Assembly: GCA_945861385.1 (NCBI GenBank)
Contig: CAMAUI010000015.1
Span: 1-55,451, forward strand
Length of the DNA stretch: 55,451 nucleotides
Direction: 5' to 3'
DNA from: Prosthecobacter debontii
Lineage (GTDB): Bacteria; Verrucomicrobiota; Verrucomicrobiia; Chthoniobacterales; Chthoniobacteraceae
Both the position numbers and the translations under genes were made by a program. The notes below the pieces were generated by a model. The model did no database searches. It saw nothing but the letters and a program-made list of their open reading frames with translations, and was not told the origin of the DNA. Of the stretch, positions 43,060 through 52,333 are shown in pieces (positions within the stretch are counted from its first letter, which is position 1; every line of letters starts with the position of its first letter).

Positions 43060-43269
43060 ATGGACATCCCAATCGCTGAAATTCTCAGCAATCTACACGT
43101 TGGTCTCGCCGGTCTCGGCTCGGCCATCGGCGTGGGTCTCATCGGATCGAAGGCCGCCGAGGCAACCGGACGCAATCCGGGTGCCGCGGGCGCCGTTCGC
43201 AACGTCGCGATCATCTTCGCGGCACTTGCGGAGGGCATCATCTTCTTCGCGATCTACCTCGCCAAGTAA
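43060..43269 (+). CDS. atpE: ATP synthase F0 subunit c
   Basis: 69-aa two-helix hairpin. Helix 1 is glycine-rich (GLAGLGSAIGVGLIG), the polar loop is ATGRNPGA, and helix 2 carries the ion-binding Glu in ALAEGIIFF. No Ser/Thr follows the Glu and the Na+ signature residues are not apparent, so proton coupling is likely. It begins after a 75-bp gap from atpB. Confidence 0.95.
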   Translation: MDIPIAEILSNLHVGLAGLGSAIGVGLIGSKAAEATGRNPGAAGAVRNVAIIFAALAEGIIFFAIYLAK

Positions 43270-43276
43270 ATGACCA

Positions 43277-43306
43277 TGGCGCGGGGCCCTCAAAGGCCCC
43301 GCGCCA
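43277..43306 (+). promoter_or_regulatory. strong hairpin between atpE and atpF
   Basis: TGGCGCGGGGCC at 43277-43288 pairs perfectly with 43295-43306 across the loop CTCAAA, giving a 12-bp GC-rich stem eight bases after the atpE stop, followed only by GTTT. It is placed to act as a partial terminator or RNA-processing/stability structure, which would help make more subunit c than the others. Confidence 0.75.
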
Positions 43307-43327
43307 GTTTCCTAAACCACTTTTGCC

Positions 43328-43882
43328 ATGAGCCTATTCCTGATCCTTGCCGCAGCATCCGCAACCCCGGAGACCAATCCGATCAAACAGGTTGCCGAGC
43401 AATTTGGCCTGACGCCGCTGGGGCTGCTTTCGCAAGTCATCAGCTTCAGCATCGTCGCGTTCGTGCTGTATCGCTTCGCCTACAATCCGATCCTGAATGT
43501 CCTGGAAGCCCGCCGCCAGACGATTGCTGAAAGCCTCAAGAACGCTGAGCAGATCAAGACGCAGCTTGCGGAGGCGCGGAAGACTTCGGATGAGATCATC
43601 AGCAAGGCCAGCGCGGATGCGAACAGGATGATCGAAGAGGCACGCAACGCGGCCAAGCAGGTCGGCGAGCGCGAGAGCCAGCGCGCGGTGGCGCAGGCGG
43701 CGGACATCATCCAAAAAGCGCGCGAGGCCGGCGAGGCGGAGCAGAAGCGCCTGATGGCCGAGCTGAAGAAGGAGCTTTCACGCCTCATCGTCGAGACGAC
43801 GGCGAAAGTCACCGGCAAGGTGCTCACCGCCGCCGACCAGCGGAAGATCACCGAGGAAGCCACGCGCGAACTCGCCGCCTAG
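43328..43882 (+). CDS. atpF: ATP synthase F0 subunit b
   Basis: 184 aa. One N-terminal membrane helix ([20 protein letters not shown]) followed by a long charged coiled coil, for example [19 protein letters not shown] and [20 protein letters not shown]. Forms the peripheral stalk that holds F1 still. A short N-terminal extension ([17 protein letters not shown]) precedes the helix. It follows the atpE hairpin by 21 bp. Confidence 0.95.
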   Translation: MSLFLILAAASATPETNPIKQVAEQFGLTPLGLLSQVISFSIVAFVLYRFAYNPILNVLEARRQTIAESLKNAEQIKTQLAEARKTSDEIISKASADANRMIEEARNAAKQVGERESQRAVAQAADIIQKAREAGEAEQKRLMAELKKELSRLIVETTAKVTGKVLTAADQRKITEEATRELAA

Positions 43883-43885
43883 CCC

Positions 43886-44284
43886 ATGAAACTGAGCAAA
43901 GAAGGCCGCAAACTTTCCAAGGCGCTGTTCCGAACGAGCTTCGTGAACGGCGCGCTCGACAGCGCGCGCGTCTCGCAAATTTCCGAGCACGTCGCGCAGT
44001 CGAAGCCGCGCAATTACATCGGCGTGCTCAAGGAACTCGCGAGGCTCATCCGGCTCGAACTCGCGAAGAAAGAGGCGACCATCGAGAGCGTGACCGACCT
44101 CGATGCGGGCGAGAAAAACGAAATCACCCGCGCGCTCCGAGCAAAGTACGGCGCGGACGTGACGACGGAATTCAAAACGAACTCCGGCATCCTCGGCGGT
44201 GTCCGCATTCAAATCGGCAGCGACGTGCTGGACGCCACCGTCCGCACCCGCCTCGACCGCCTCTCGGTGGATCTCGCCGCGTAA
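43886..44284 (+). CDS. atpH: ATP synthase F1 subunit delta (short form)
   Basis: 132 aa against about 177 in E. coli. The C-terminal part is normal ([32 protein letters not shown]), but the N-terminal six-helix domain that binds the alpha subunits appears shortened. The ATG follows the atpF stop by three bases, and no upstream start could lengthen it within the operon. Still likely to be the stalk-connecting subunit. See findings. Confidence 0.85.
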   Translation: MKLSKEGRKLSKALFRTSFVNGALDSARVSQISEHVAQSKPRNYIGVLKELARLIRLELAKKEATIESVTDLDAGEKNEITRALRAKYGADVTTEFKTNSGILGGVRIQIGSDVLDATVRTRLDRLSVDLAA

Positions 44285-44289
44285 TTTTC

Positions 44290-44317
44290 ACTCAACTCTC
44301 AACACTCAACTCTCAAC
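44290..44317. repeat. 14-bp perfect tandem duplication before atpA
   Basis: ACTCAACTCTCAAC occurs twice without a gap (44290-44303, 44304-44317), ending five bases before the atpA ATG at 44323. No Shine-Dalgarno sequence is visible in this leader, so the duplication occupies the position where one should be. Confidence 0.8.
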
Positions 44318-44322
44318 TACCG

Positions 44323-45849
44323 ATGAGCAGCATCCTGCAAGACCTTGAATCCAAAATCTCCGGCCTGAAAACCGGGACCACCAAATCGAACGTCGGCACC
44401 GTCCGCGAAGTCGGCGACGGCGTCGCCAAAATCGAAGGGCTGAGCGATGTCATGCTCAACGAGATGCTGGAATTTCCCGGCGGCGTCTTCGGCCTCGCGC
44501 TGAACCTCGAAGAAAACGAAGTCGGCGCCGTGCTTCTCGGCGACGACAAGCTCGTGACCGAGGGCAGCGAGGTGAAAACCACGGGGCGTCTGCTTTCCGT
44601 GCCGGTCGGCAAAGGGCTGCTCGGTCGCGCGGTGAATACGCTCGGCCAGCCGGTGGACGGCAAGGGGCCAATCGAGGCGACGGCGCAGTATCCGGTGGAG
44701 AAAATCGCGCCGGGCATCATCAAGCGCAAATCTGTCAGCCAGCCGGTGCAGACGGGCATCATGGCGATTGATGCGATGATTCCGATTGGCCGCGGTCAGC
44801 GCGAGTTGATCATCGGCGACCGCGCGACGGGGAAGACGACCATCGCGATTGACGCGATCATCAACCAGGGCCGCATCAACAAGGCCAACGAGGGCAAGGC
44901 GGGCTTCCGTCCGCTTTACTCCATCTACGTCGCCATCGGCCAGAAGCAGTCGAACGTCGCGCGCAACATCGCGGTGCTCGAAGAAACCGGCGCGATGCAG
45001 TACACGATCATCGTTGTCGCGGGCGCGTCGGACAAAGCCTCGATGCAGTTCCTGGCACCGTTCGCGGGCGCGGCGATGGGCGAATGGTTCATGGATAACG
45101 GCATGGACGCGCTGATCGTGTTCGACGATCTCTCGAAGCAAGCTGTCGCGTATCGCGAAGTGTCGCTGCTCCTCAAGCGCCCGTCGGGCCGCGAGGCGTA
45201 TCCGGGCGACGTGTTCTATCTCCACAGCCGCCTGCTCGAACGCTCGGCGCGCGTGAATGAACAGAGCGGCGGTGGTTCGCTGACCGCGCTGCCGATCATC
45301 GAGACGCAGGCGGGCGACGTTTCGGCCTACATCCCGACGAACGTGATTTCGATCACGGACGGCCAGATTTACCTCGAAACGGATCTCTTTTACCAAGGCA
45401 TCCGCCCGGCGGTTTCCGTCGGTCTGTCGGTCAGCCGCGTGGGTTCGTCCGCGCAGGTGAAGGCGATGAAACAGGTGGCCGGCAAAATCAAAGGCATGCT
45501 CGCCCAGTATCGCGAGCTGGCGGCGTTCGCGCAGTTCGGCAGCGACCTCGACGCGGCGACCAAAGCGCTGCTCGATCGCGGCCAGCGCATCGTGGAGATT
45601 TTCAAGCAGCAGCAATACAACCCGATGCCCGTGGAGACGCAGTGCGCGATTCTGTGGGCGGTGATGAACAATCACTTCGACGACGTGCCTGTGGATAAAG
45701 TGAAGGATTTCCAGACGAAGTTCACCGACTTCCTCACGACGCGGAAGGACGCCGTGCTGCAAATGCTGCGCGACAAGCCGGAGATCAACGACGCTTCAGC
45801 CGCCGCACTGAAAGAGGCCGTCACCGAATTTAAGCAGAGCTACCGCTAA
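44323..45849 (+). CDS. atpA: ATP synthase F1 subunit alpha
   Basis: 508 aa, the usual length. Nucleotide-binding P-loop G165-D-R-A-T-G-K171-T (the usual motif is GDRQTGKT, with Ala here for Gln); DELSD-like [12 protein letters not shown] segment; catalytic-interface Arg in [15 protein letters not shown]-terminal beta-barrel and C-terminal helical domain normal. Non-catalytic subunit. The following gene in the operon is not a synthase subunit. Confidence 0.97.
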   Translation: MSSILQDLESKISGLKTGTTKSNVGTVREVGDGVAKIEGLSDVMLNEMLEFPGGVFGLALNLEENEVGAVLLGDDKLVTEGSEVKTTGRLLSVPVGKGLLGRAVNTLGQPVDGKGPIEATAQYPVEKIAPGIIKRKSVSQPVQTGIMAIDAMIPIGRGQRELIIGDRATGKTTIAIDAIINQGRINKANEGKAGFRPLYSIYVAIGQKQSNVARNIAVLEETGAMQYTIIVVAGASDKASMQFLAPFAGAAMGEWFMDNGMDALIVFDDLSKQAVAYREVSLLLKRPSGREAYPGDVFYLHSRLLERSARVNEQSGGGSLTALPIIETQAGDVSAYIPTNVISITDGQIYLETDLFYQGIRPAVSVGLSVSRVGSSAQVKAMKQVAGKIKGMLAQYRELAAFAQFGSDLDAATKALLDRGQRIVEIFKQQQYNPMPVETQCAILWAVMNNHFDDVPVDKVKDFQTKFTDFLTTRKDAVLQMLRDKPEINDASAAALKEAVTEFKQSYR

Positions 45850-45878
45850 ACGTGATTTCGCTGCGAGCGTTCGACAAC

Positions 45879-46487
45879 ATGCCAGAGACTTTGACCATCG
45901 AGACCGCCGGGAGCGCGATCCACATCATCCGTGGACATCGCGTGATGACGGATGCCGACTTGGCGAAGTTCTACGGCGTGACGACGAAGGTGCTCAACCA
46001 GGCGGTGCGCCGGAACAAGCACCGCTTCCCGCAAGATTTCGCGTTTCGGCTTGCGGCTGAGGAGTTTAAGAACTTGAGGTCACAAAATGTGACCTCAAGT
46101 TTGGCTCACGGCGGGCGGCGTTTCATGCCTTGGGTATTCACCGAGCACGGTGCGGTCATGCTGGCCGGTGTGTTAAACAGCGCCGTGGCCATCGCGGCGA
46201 GCGTCGAGATCGTTCGCGTCTTTGTGCGGATGCGCAATGCCCTATCCAGTTCCGATCTCGTCGGGAAGCTCGTGGACATCGAAAGCCGCCTCGACGGGCA
46301 CGACGAAGACCTCGCCGCTGTCTTCAAGGCGATCAAGCAGCTCATCGAAACTCCAAAACCATCGCGCAAGGAAATGGGCTTTCACACTCTGCGTGAAGAC
46401 ACGGAAGGCTGCGCCGAGTTGAAAACCGCCCCGCCCCGCAAAGTCCGCTATCCGGCAAAGCGCCGCACGCGAAAGGGGAAACACTGA
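45879..46487 (+). CDS. ORF6N-domain DNA-binding protein inside the atp operon
   Basis: 202 aa from the ATG at 45879 (GTG at 45852 is an alternative). Classic ORF6N pattern: IIRGHRVMTDADLAKFYGVT, VLNQAVRRNKHRFPQDFAF, NLRSQNVTSS, GGRRFMPWVFTEHGAVML and a C-terminal coiled segment (KLVDIESRLDGHDEDLAAVF) followed by a basic tail (KRRTRKGKH). These are phage-antirepressor-like or mobile-island proteins, presumed DNA-binding. It lies 29 bp after atpA and 4 bp before atpG in the same direction, an unusual position. It carries a perfect 14-bp palindrome (46071-46101) in its coding sequence. Confidence 0.9.
   Translation: MPETLTIETAGSAIHIIRGHRVMTDADLAKFYGVTTKVLNQAVRRNKHRFPQDFAFRLAAEEFKNLRSQNVTSSLAHGGRRFMPWVFTEHGAVMLAGVLNSAVAIAASVEIVRVFVRMRNALSSSDLVGKLVDIESRLDGHDEDLAAVFKAIKQLIETPKPSRKEMGFHTLREDTEGCAELKTAPPRKVRYPAKRRTRKGKH
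46071..46101. repeat. 14-bp perfect inverted repeat in the ORF6N gene
   Basis: AACTTGAGGTCACA at 46071-46084, loop AAA, then its exact reverse complement at 46088-46101. It encodes NLRSQNVTSS, the conserved ORF6N motif, so a coding constraint and a possible operator coincide here. Confidence 0.85.
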
Positions 46488-46491
46488 TTTT

Positions 46492-47379
46492 ATGGGCGCA
46501 AACACCCGCGACATCCGCCGGCGAATCAAGTCGGTCAAAAACACCTCCCAAATCACCAAGGCGATGCAGATGGTCGCCGCGGCGAAGATGCGGAAAGCGC
46601 AGCTTCGCGCGCTGAATGGCCGTCCTTACGCCGAGGCGCTGGCGAAGATGCTCGCCGCGCTCGCACAGGCGGGCGGCAGCGCCGAGTTGCATCCGCTGTT
46701 GCAGGACCGCCCTGAAGTGAAGCGCGAACTCGTGCTCGTCATCGCGACGGACAAAGGACTTTGCGGCGCGCTGAACACGAATCTCTTTCGCGAACTGGGC
46801 CGGTTTGATCCCGCGAAAACCACGTTCGTCGCCATCGGACGCAAGGCGGCGCAATACCTCGGACGGCTCAAACGCGACCTCGCGGCGGAGTTCGAGCTGA
46901 AGGAGGCGTTCAGTTTCCTCGAAAGCAAACAGGCGTCGAAGTTCGTGATGGAGAAATTCCTCGCGGGAGACGTGGACAAAGTGAGCGTCGCTTACACGGA
47001 CTACATCAGCACCATCAATCAGAAGCCGACGATCAGCGTGATTTTGCCGGTGGAAAACTTCGAGCTGAGCGACCTCGAAGGCGAGAAAGGCACGAAGAAA
47101 GTCGAAGCTGCCGCGAACACGACCGAATATGTTTTCGAGCCGGGCGCAGGTGCCGTGCTGGAGGGACTCGTGCCGCATTACGTTCACTTTGCCGTGTATC
47201 AAATGGTACTCGAAAGCCGCGCCTCCGAGCACAGCGCGCGCATGGTCGCGATGAAGAACGCGACCGACAACGCCAAGCAACTCATCAAGGATCTCACCCT
47301 CCAGTACAACAAGGTGCGCCAGGCGGCGATCACCACGGAACTTCTCGAAATCACCACAGCGCAAATGGCGCTCGGCTAA
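46492..47379 (+). CDS. atpG: ATP synthase F1 subunit gamma
   Basis: 295 aa. N-terminal helix DIRRRIKSVKNTSQITKAMQMVA and C-terminal helix (MVAMKNATDNAKQLIKDLTLQYNKVRQAAITTEL) form the rotor coiled coil; the central Rossmann-like domain has VIATDKGLCGALN. Start ATG is four bases after the ORF6N stop, with AAAGGGGAAA in the end of that gene serving as a possible Shine-Dalgarno. Confidence 0.96.
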   Translation: MGANTRDIRRRIKSVKNTSQITKAMQMVAAAKMRKAQLRALNGRPYAEALAKMLAALAQAGGSAELHPLLQDRPEVKRELVLVIATDKGLCGALNTNLFRELGRFDPAKTTFVAIGRKAAQYLGRLKRDLAAEFELKEAFSFLESKQASKFVMEKFLAGDVDKVSVAYTDYISTINQKPTISVILPVENFELSDLEGEKGTKKVEAAANTTEYVFEPGAGAVLEGLVPHYVHFAVYQMVLESRASEHSARMVAMKNATDNAKQLIKDLTLQYNKVRQAAITTELLEITTAQMALG

Positions 47380-48807
<1,428 letters not shown>

Positions 48808-48816
48808 CGCGAGTCG

Positions 48817-48881
48817 TCAGTGTTCGGTTCTCAGTGCTCAGTTCGAGCACGCGAGCCTGAGCACTGAGCACTGAACACTGA
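48817..48881 (+). promoter_or_regulatory. compound inverted repeat between atpD and atpC
   Basis: TCAGTGTTC (48817-48825) pairs with GAACACTGA (48873-48881), and TCAGTGCTCAG (48831-48841) pairs with CTGAGCACTGA (48857-48867), both perfectly. The right side also carries repeated GAGCACT/GAACACT units. It starts 10 bp after the atpD stop and ends 13 bp before the atpC ATG, with no T-tract. Attenuator, RNA-stability structure or mobile repeat. Confidence 0.7.
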
Positions 48882-48894
48882 GCACTTCAAAACA

Positions 48895-49308
48895 ATGGCC
48901 ACACTGCACCTCGAAATCGTCACCCCCGAAGCCCGCGCTTACAGCGACGACGTGGAAATGGTCGTCCTGCCCGCAGTCGAGGGCGAGATGGGCGTTTATC
49001 CGCAGCACATCCCGCTCATCACGCAGCTCAAGCCCGGCGAACTTGTCGTCACCAAAGACGGCAAACAAACCGCGCTCGCCATCGGCGAAGGCTTCGTCGA
49101 GGTCACAGGCACAAAAGTCAGCGTCCTCGTGGACATGGCGCTGCAGGAATCCGAGATTGACGAGAAGGCCGCCGAGGAAGCCATCGCGCGCGCTGAGGCT
49201 CGCTTGAAGGAACAGCTCCTCGGAGACGAAGAGGCCGCTCTCGTTCAGGCCGCAATCGCGAAATCGCTCGCCCAGCTCCATGTCAAGCGCAGGCGCCGGG
49301 GTGTTTGA
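48895..49308 (+). CDS. atpC: ATP synthase F1 subunit epsilon
   Basis: 137 aa. N-terminal beta-sandwich (LHLEIVTPEARAYSDDVEMVVLPA, EGEMGVYPQHIPL) and the C-terminal helical pair (DEKAAEEAIARAEARLKEQL), which can act as an inhibitory arm. Last gene of the operon. Confidence 0.95.
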   Translation: MATLHLEIVTPEARAYSDDVEMVVLPAVEGEMGVYPQHIPLITQLKPGELVVTKDGKQTALAIGEGFVEVTGTKVSVLVDMALQESEIDEKAAEEAIARAEARLKEQLLGDEEAALVQAAIAKSLAQLHVKRRRRGV

Positions 49309-49419
49309 GATTAAAAGCGGTTTGTCTCCGACCAGCGTTCGAAAAACGCCTTGCGGGCCTCCGTGGCCTGCGGCTACCAGTTCCAAGGCCCTCCCGGAGT
49401 CAATGAACCCAATCTAGTC

Positions 49420-50253
49420 GTGCCATCTGAAACCATCGCCTACTTCGGCCCCGAGGGGAGTTTCACCCACATGGTCGCGCAGCGCCGCTATTCGGGTCGC
49501 CATCTCATCCCGTTCAAGACGATCCCCGAGTTGTTCGAATATCTGGACGCAACACCCGATGCAAAGGGCGTGGTTCCCATTGAGAATTCCTCCGGCGGCG
49601 CGATCATGCCGACGATTGACGGGCTGATCGAACGGGAGGAGCGGATTTTCATCGAGGAGGAACTTTCACTCGACGTCAAACTGGCGCTGCTCGGACGGAA
49701 GGATCGTCAATTCGAGGTCGTCTATTCCCATTTTGCACCGCTGCAACATTGCGAGAAATGGCTCAAGCGGCACTACCCGCATGCCGTGGCGTTGAATGCC
49801 CCGAGCACCTCCGCAGCGGCGCAGTTTGCACAGCAGGAGGAAAACGCGGCCGCCATCGGCCCGCTCCAGAGCGCCGAACTCCACGGTCTGGATGTGCTCT
49901 ATTATCCGATCGAGGAGCGCGTTGAAAACGTGACGCAATTTTTTGTCCTCAGCCAGTCCCACCGCGCGGCTCCAAACTCCAGCAAGTCCAGTTACATCGT
50001 GGCTCTGCCCAACGTCGCGGGGAGCCTTTTCGGATTTCTCGGCCCGTTCAAGGACGCCGCCATCAATCTCACCCGGATCCAAAGCCGTCCCATCATCGGG
50101 CATCCGAATTCGCATTTGTTCTTCATCGAGATCGAAGGTGTCGAAACCGAACCCAGGGTCATTCACGCCATCGAGGCCGCCCGCAAGGGCGGCGCGAGGG
50201 TGAGCAGCCTTGGCAGTTACCCGGTGATGCCGCGATACCCCAGCGACGGCTGA
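49420..50253 (+). CDS. pheA: prephenate dehydratase
   Basis: Decarboxylates and dehydrates prephenate to phenylpyruvate in phenylalanine synthesis. 277 aa as a monofunctional PDT-ACT enzyme. GPEGSFTHMVA at the start, PIENSSGGAI, the TSAAA active-site motif in APSTSAAAQFA, and the ACT domain with NLTRIQSRP for Phe feedback. The start is uncertain: the GTG at 49420 gives the family-like N-terminus (VPSETIAYFGPEG), while a TTG at 49351 would add 23 unrelated residues. Confidence 0.92.
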   Translation: MPSETIAYFGPEGSFTHMVAQRRYSGRHLIPFKTIPELFEYLDATPDAKGVVPIENSSGGAIMPTIDGLIEREERIFIEEELSLDVKLALLGRKDRQFEVVYSHFAPLQHCEKWLKRHYPHAVALNAPSTSAAAQFAQQEENAAAIGPLQSAELHGLDVLYYPIEERVENVTQFFVLSQSHRAAPNSSKSSYIVALPNVAGSLFGFLGPFKDAAINLTRIQSRPIIGHPNSHLFFIEIEGVETEPRVIHAIEAARKGGARVSSLGSYPVMPRYPSDG

Positions 50254-50340
50254 CTCTTGCCCTTCCCGGAAACGCAGCAGGCTCGAATGAAATCCAACGG
50301 CTGTTTGACCAGATAGCCACAACCGGGTACGAGTCCTGAA

Positions 50341-52305
50341 ATGAGCATCCGCATTTTCCTGATTGGATCGTCCGCCTTGATCGCGGCCCACGGTTTGTCG
50401 CACGCCGCAAACATTGACCGCGCCACCATCACCGAGGTCCTCAATAGCGTCAGCCTCATCGAACCAGCAACCAAGCGCACCAACCCGGCACGCGCGCAGC
50501 AGATTTTCACGGCACCGAACGTCCTCCGCACAGGGCCCGATTCACGCGCCGAGATGGTCGCATCGGATCAGACCGTGACACGTGTGGGGCAAAACACGCT
50601 GTTCTCCTTCGAGCCCAACTCGCGTGAGATCAATCTTCAACGAGGCAGCATTCTTTTCAACAGCCCGAGCGGCAACGGCGGCGGCACGATCAGAACCCCC
50701 GCGGCCTCCGCTGCTGTGCTGGGCACGACGATGATCGTGGTGACCACGAAAAACGGCGGCTTCAAGGCGCTGCTCATCGAGGGGAAGGGCCGCATGAAAG
50801 GCGCGGATGGTTCAGTTCGCAAATTGAACGCCGGGGAAATGGTCTATGCGCTGCCGGGCGGAAAACTGTCCTCGGTTTTCGAGTTCCGCCTCAGCCAGCA
50901 AGTCGGCGCATCCAACTTGATCCGCGGGTTCAAATCGAAGCTGCCTTCCGCCGGGAAAATTGCACAGGCCATCAATCGCCAGGAGCGGGAAATCGGCAGC
51001 GGCACTGCCACTCCCACCAACCTGCTCGCCGGCGCCACGCCGACCAGCGCGTATCAAGTGGACGTCGCCCGCACCGCGCAAATCGAGGCCGAGGATGGTG
51101 CCGGGGCCATGCCGCTCACGCCGTTTCAGACTGCGATCAGCACGGATGCAGTCGTGACATCTTCGACACCAGACTCGCTCCGCGTTTTCGGCCCGGGACT
51201 GCCCGAGCAATCCGAGTTTCCGCCAGGCACCCTGCCCTTCCTCGTCGGCACTCCCGGCAGCGGCAAAGTGTTCGCTCCCTCCGTGAATCCCGCCCAGTTT
51301 TTCGGCGGCACCATTCTCTTTGCGACGCCCGCAGTTGACCTCGCAAACTTCGCCGCGCATGACGTGTTTCAGTTCGCCGCGATCAATGACATTTTGTTCG
51401 ATGGAACGACGGAGTTTGGCAGCTTTCCAGGACAGTTGCAGTTGATCGCCGGGGGCACTTTCCAGACCACACCAGGATCGGTGATCGCCGCCGACACGCC
51501 GCAGTTCGTGCTGCTCGCGTTCGGCTCTGAGTTTCCTCGCGATGGCTTCCTCACCGATCCAAAGTCGGCGTTCGACTCAGCTCTGCCCCTCACCTTCAGC
51601 GATATTGAGATCCGGAATCGCGAAGGCAGCCTGCAGGTTCTGGGCGGCGACATCGAGTTGAACGGCGTGCGCCTCTCCTCGGGCGACATCACGCACGTCG
51701 TCGCCGGGCGGGATCTGAAGGTTGATCGCGCAGAGGATCCAGTGTCACAATTCACAATCCCCGGAGACGTGCAGCCACCAGCCGGCTCCAACATCCTCAC
51801 CGGCGAACGCGGAGTGATACTCAAGGCGGGCCGCGACATCTTTGTGAGGGAAGCGGGAATTGCCTCGCCGAAAATCGCCATCGAGGGTCGCTCCAACATC
51901 CGGATGCAGCGCGTGCAGATCACCGATCTCAGCGATGGCCGGACGCTAAGCCCAGGTGGAACAGCGGGCCCGCCTGTGCAAGTCCCCCCCACCACACTCA
52001 TCATGGCGGACAATCTCGTGGATCTGAATCGCGTGAATTTCTCCTCCCGCGATGTGCTGGTGCAGAGCCGCACCATTGCACTCACCAATGTGCAGTTCCA
52101 CGGCCAGTCCCGCGTGCTCCTTGAATCCGCGCAAGGCCGCCTCGCCCCGCAGCCCAACACCGGCCGTCCCGCAATCCCCGGCATGGTGAACTTCATCAGC
52201 AACGTCCGCTACGGTGATGGCGGCGCCGCTAGCGCGGTCATCCAGAACGGGGCAGGCACCACTCCTTCCGGCCCCGGCATCGTCATCCGCCCACGCCGCA
52301 ACTGA
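50341..52305 (+). CDS. exported FecR-domain protein
   Basis: 654 aa with signal peptide MSIRIFLIGSSALIAAHGLSHA. Residues about 60-170 form the FecR-type beta domain (FTAPNVLRTGPDSRAEMV, TRVGQNTLFSF, LQRGSILFNSPSG, TPAASAAVLGT, LIEGKGRMKGADG). The remainder (about 230-650) is beta-rich with repeated IEI/LTNVQF-like strands (DIEIRNREGSLQVLGGDIEL, NVQFHGQSRVLLESAQGRL), probably a beta-helix. No sigma-factor or TonB partner is adjacent, so this is not a classical FecR anti-sigma. It probably works with the beta-barrel gene 28 bp downstream. Confidence 0.78.
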   Translation: MSIRIFLIGSSALIAAHGLSHAANIDRATITEVLNSVSLIEPATKRTNPARAQQIFTAPNVLRTGPDSRAEMVASDQTVTRVGQNTLFSFEPNSREINLQRGSILFNSPSGNGGGTIRTPAASAAVLGTTMIVVTTKNGGFKALLIEGKGRMKGADGSVRKLNAGEMVYALPGGKLSSVFEFRLSQQVGASNLIRGFKSKLPSAGKIAQAINRQEREIGSGTATPTNLLAGATPTSAYQVDVARTAQIEAEDGAGAMPLTPFQTAISTDAVVTSSTPDSLRVFGPGLPEQSEFPPGTLPFLVGTPGSGKVFAPSVNPAQFFGGTILFATPAVDLANFAAHDVFQFAAINDILFDGTTEFGSFPGQLQLIAGGTFQTTPGSVIAADTPQFVLLAFGSEFPRDGFLTDPKSAFDSALPLTFSDIEIRNREGSLQVLGGDIELNGVRLSSGDITHVVAGRDLKVDRAEDPVSQFTIPGDVQPPAGSNILTGERGVILKAGRDIFVREAGIASPKIAIEGRSNIRMQRVQITDLSDGRTLSPGGTAGPPVQVPPTTLIMADNLVDLNRVNFSSRDVLVQSRTIALTNVQFHGQSRVLLESAQGRLAPQPNTGRPAIPGMVNFISNVRYGDGGAASAVIQNGAGTTPSGPGIVIRPRRN

Positions 52306-52333
52306 CCTCGCATTTTTACCTCCGCACGCACTT

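Noticed and set aside
44317-45762. A 481-codon minus-strand frame opposite atpA
   Set aside because: It is an antisense shadow of a highly conserved gene and has no recognisable protein features.
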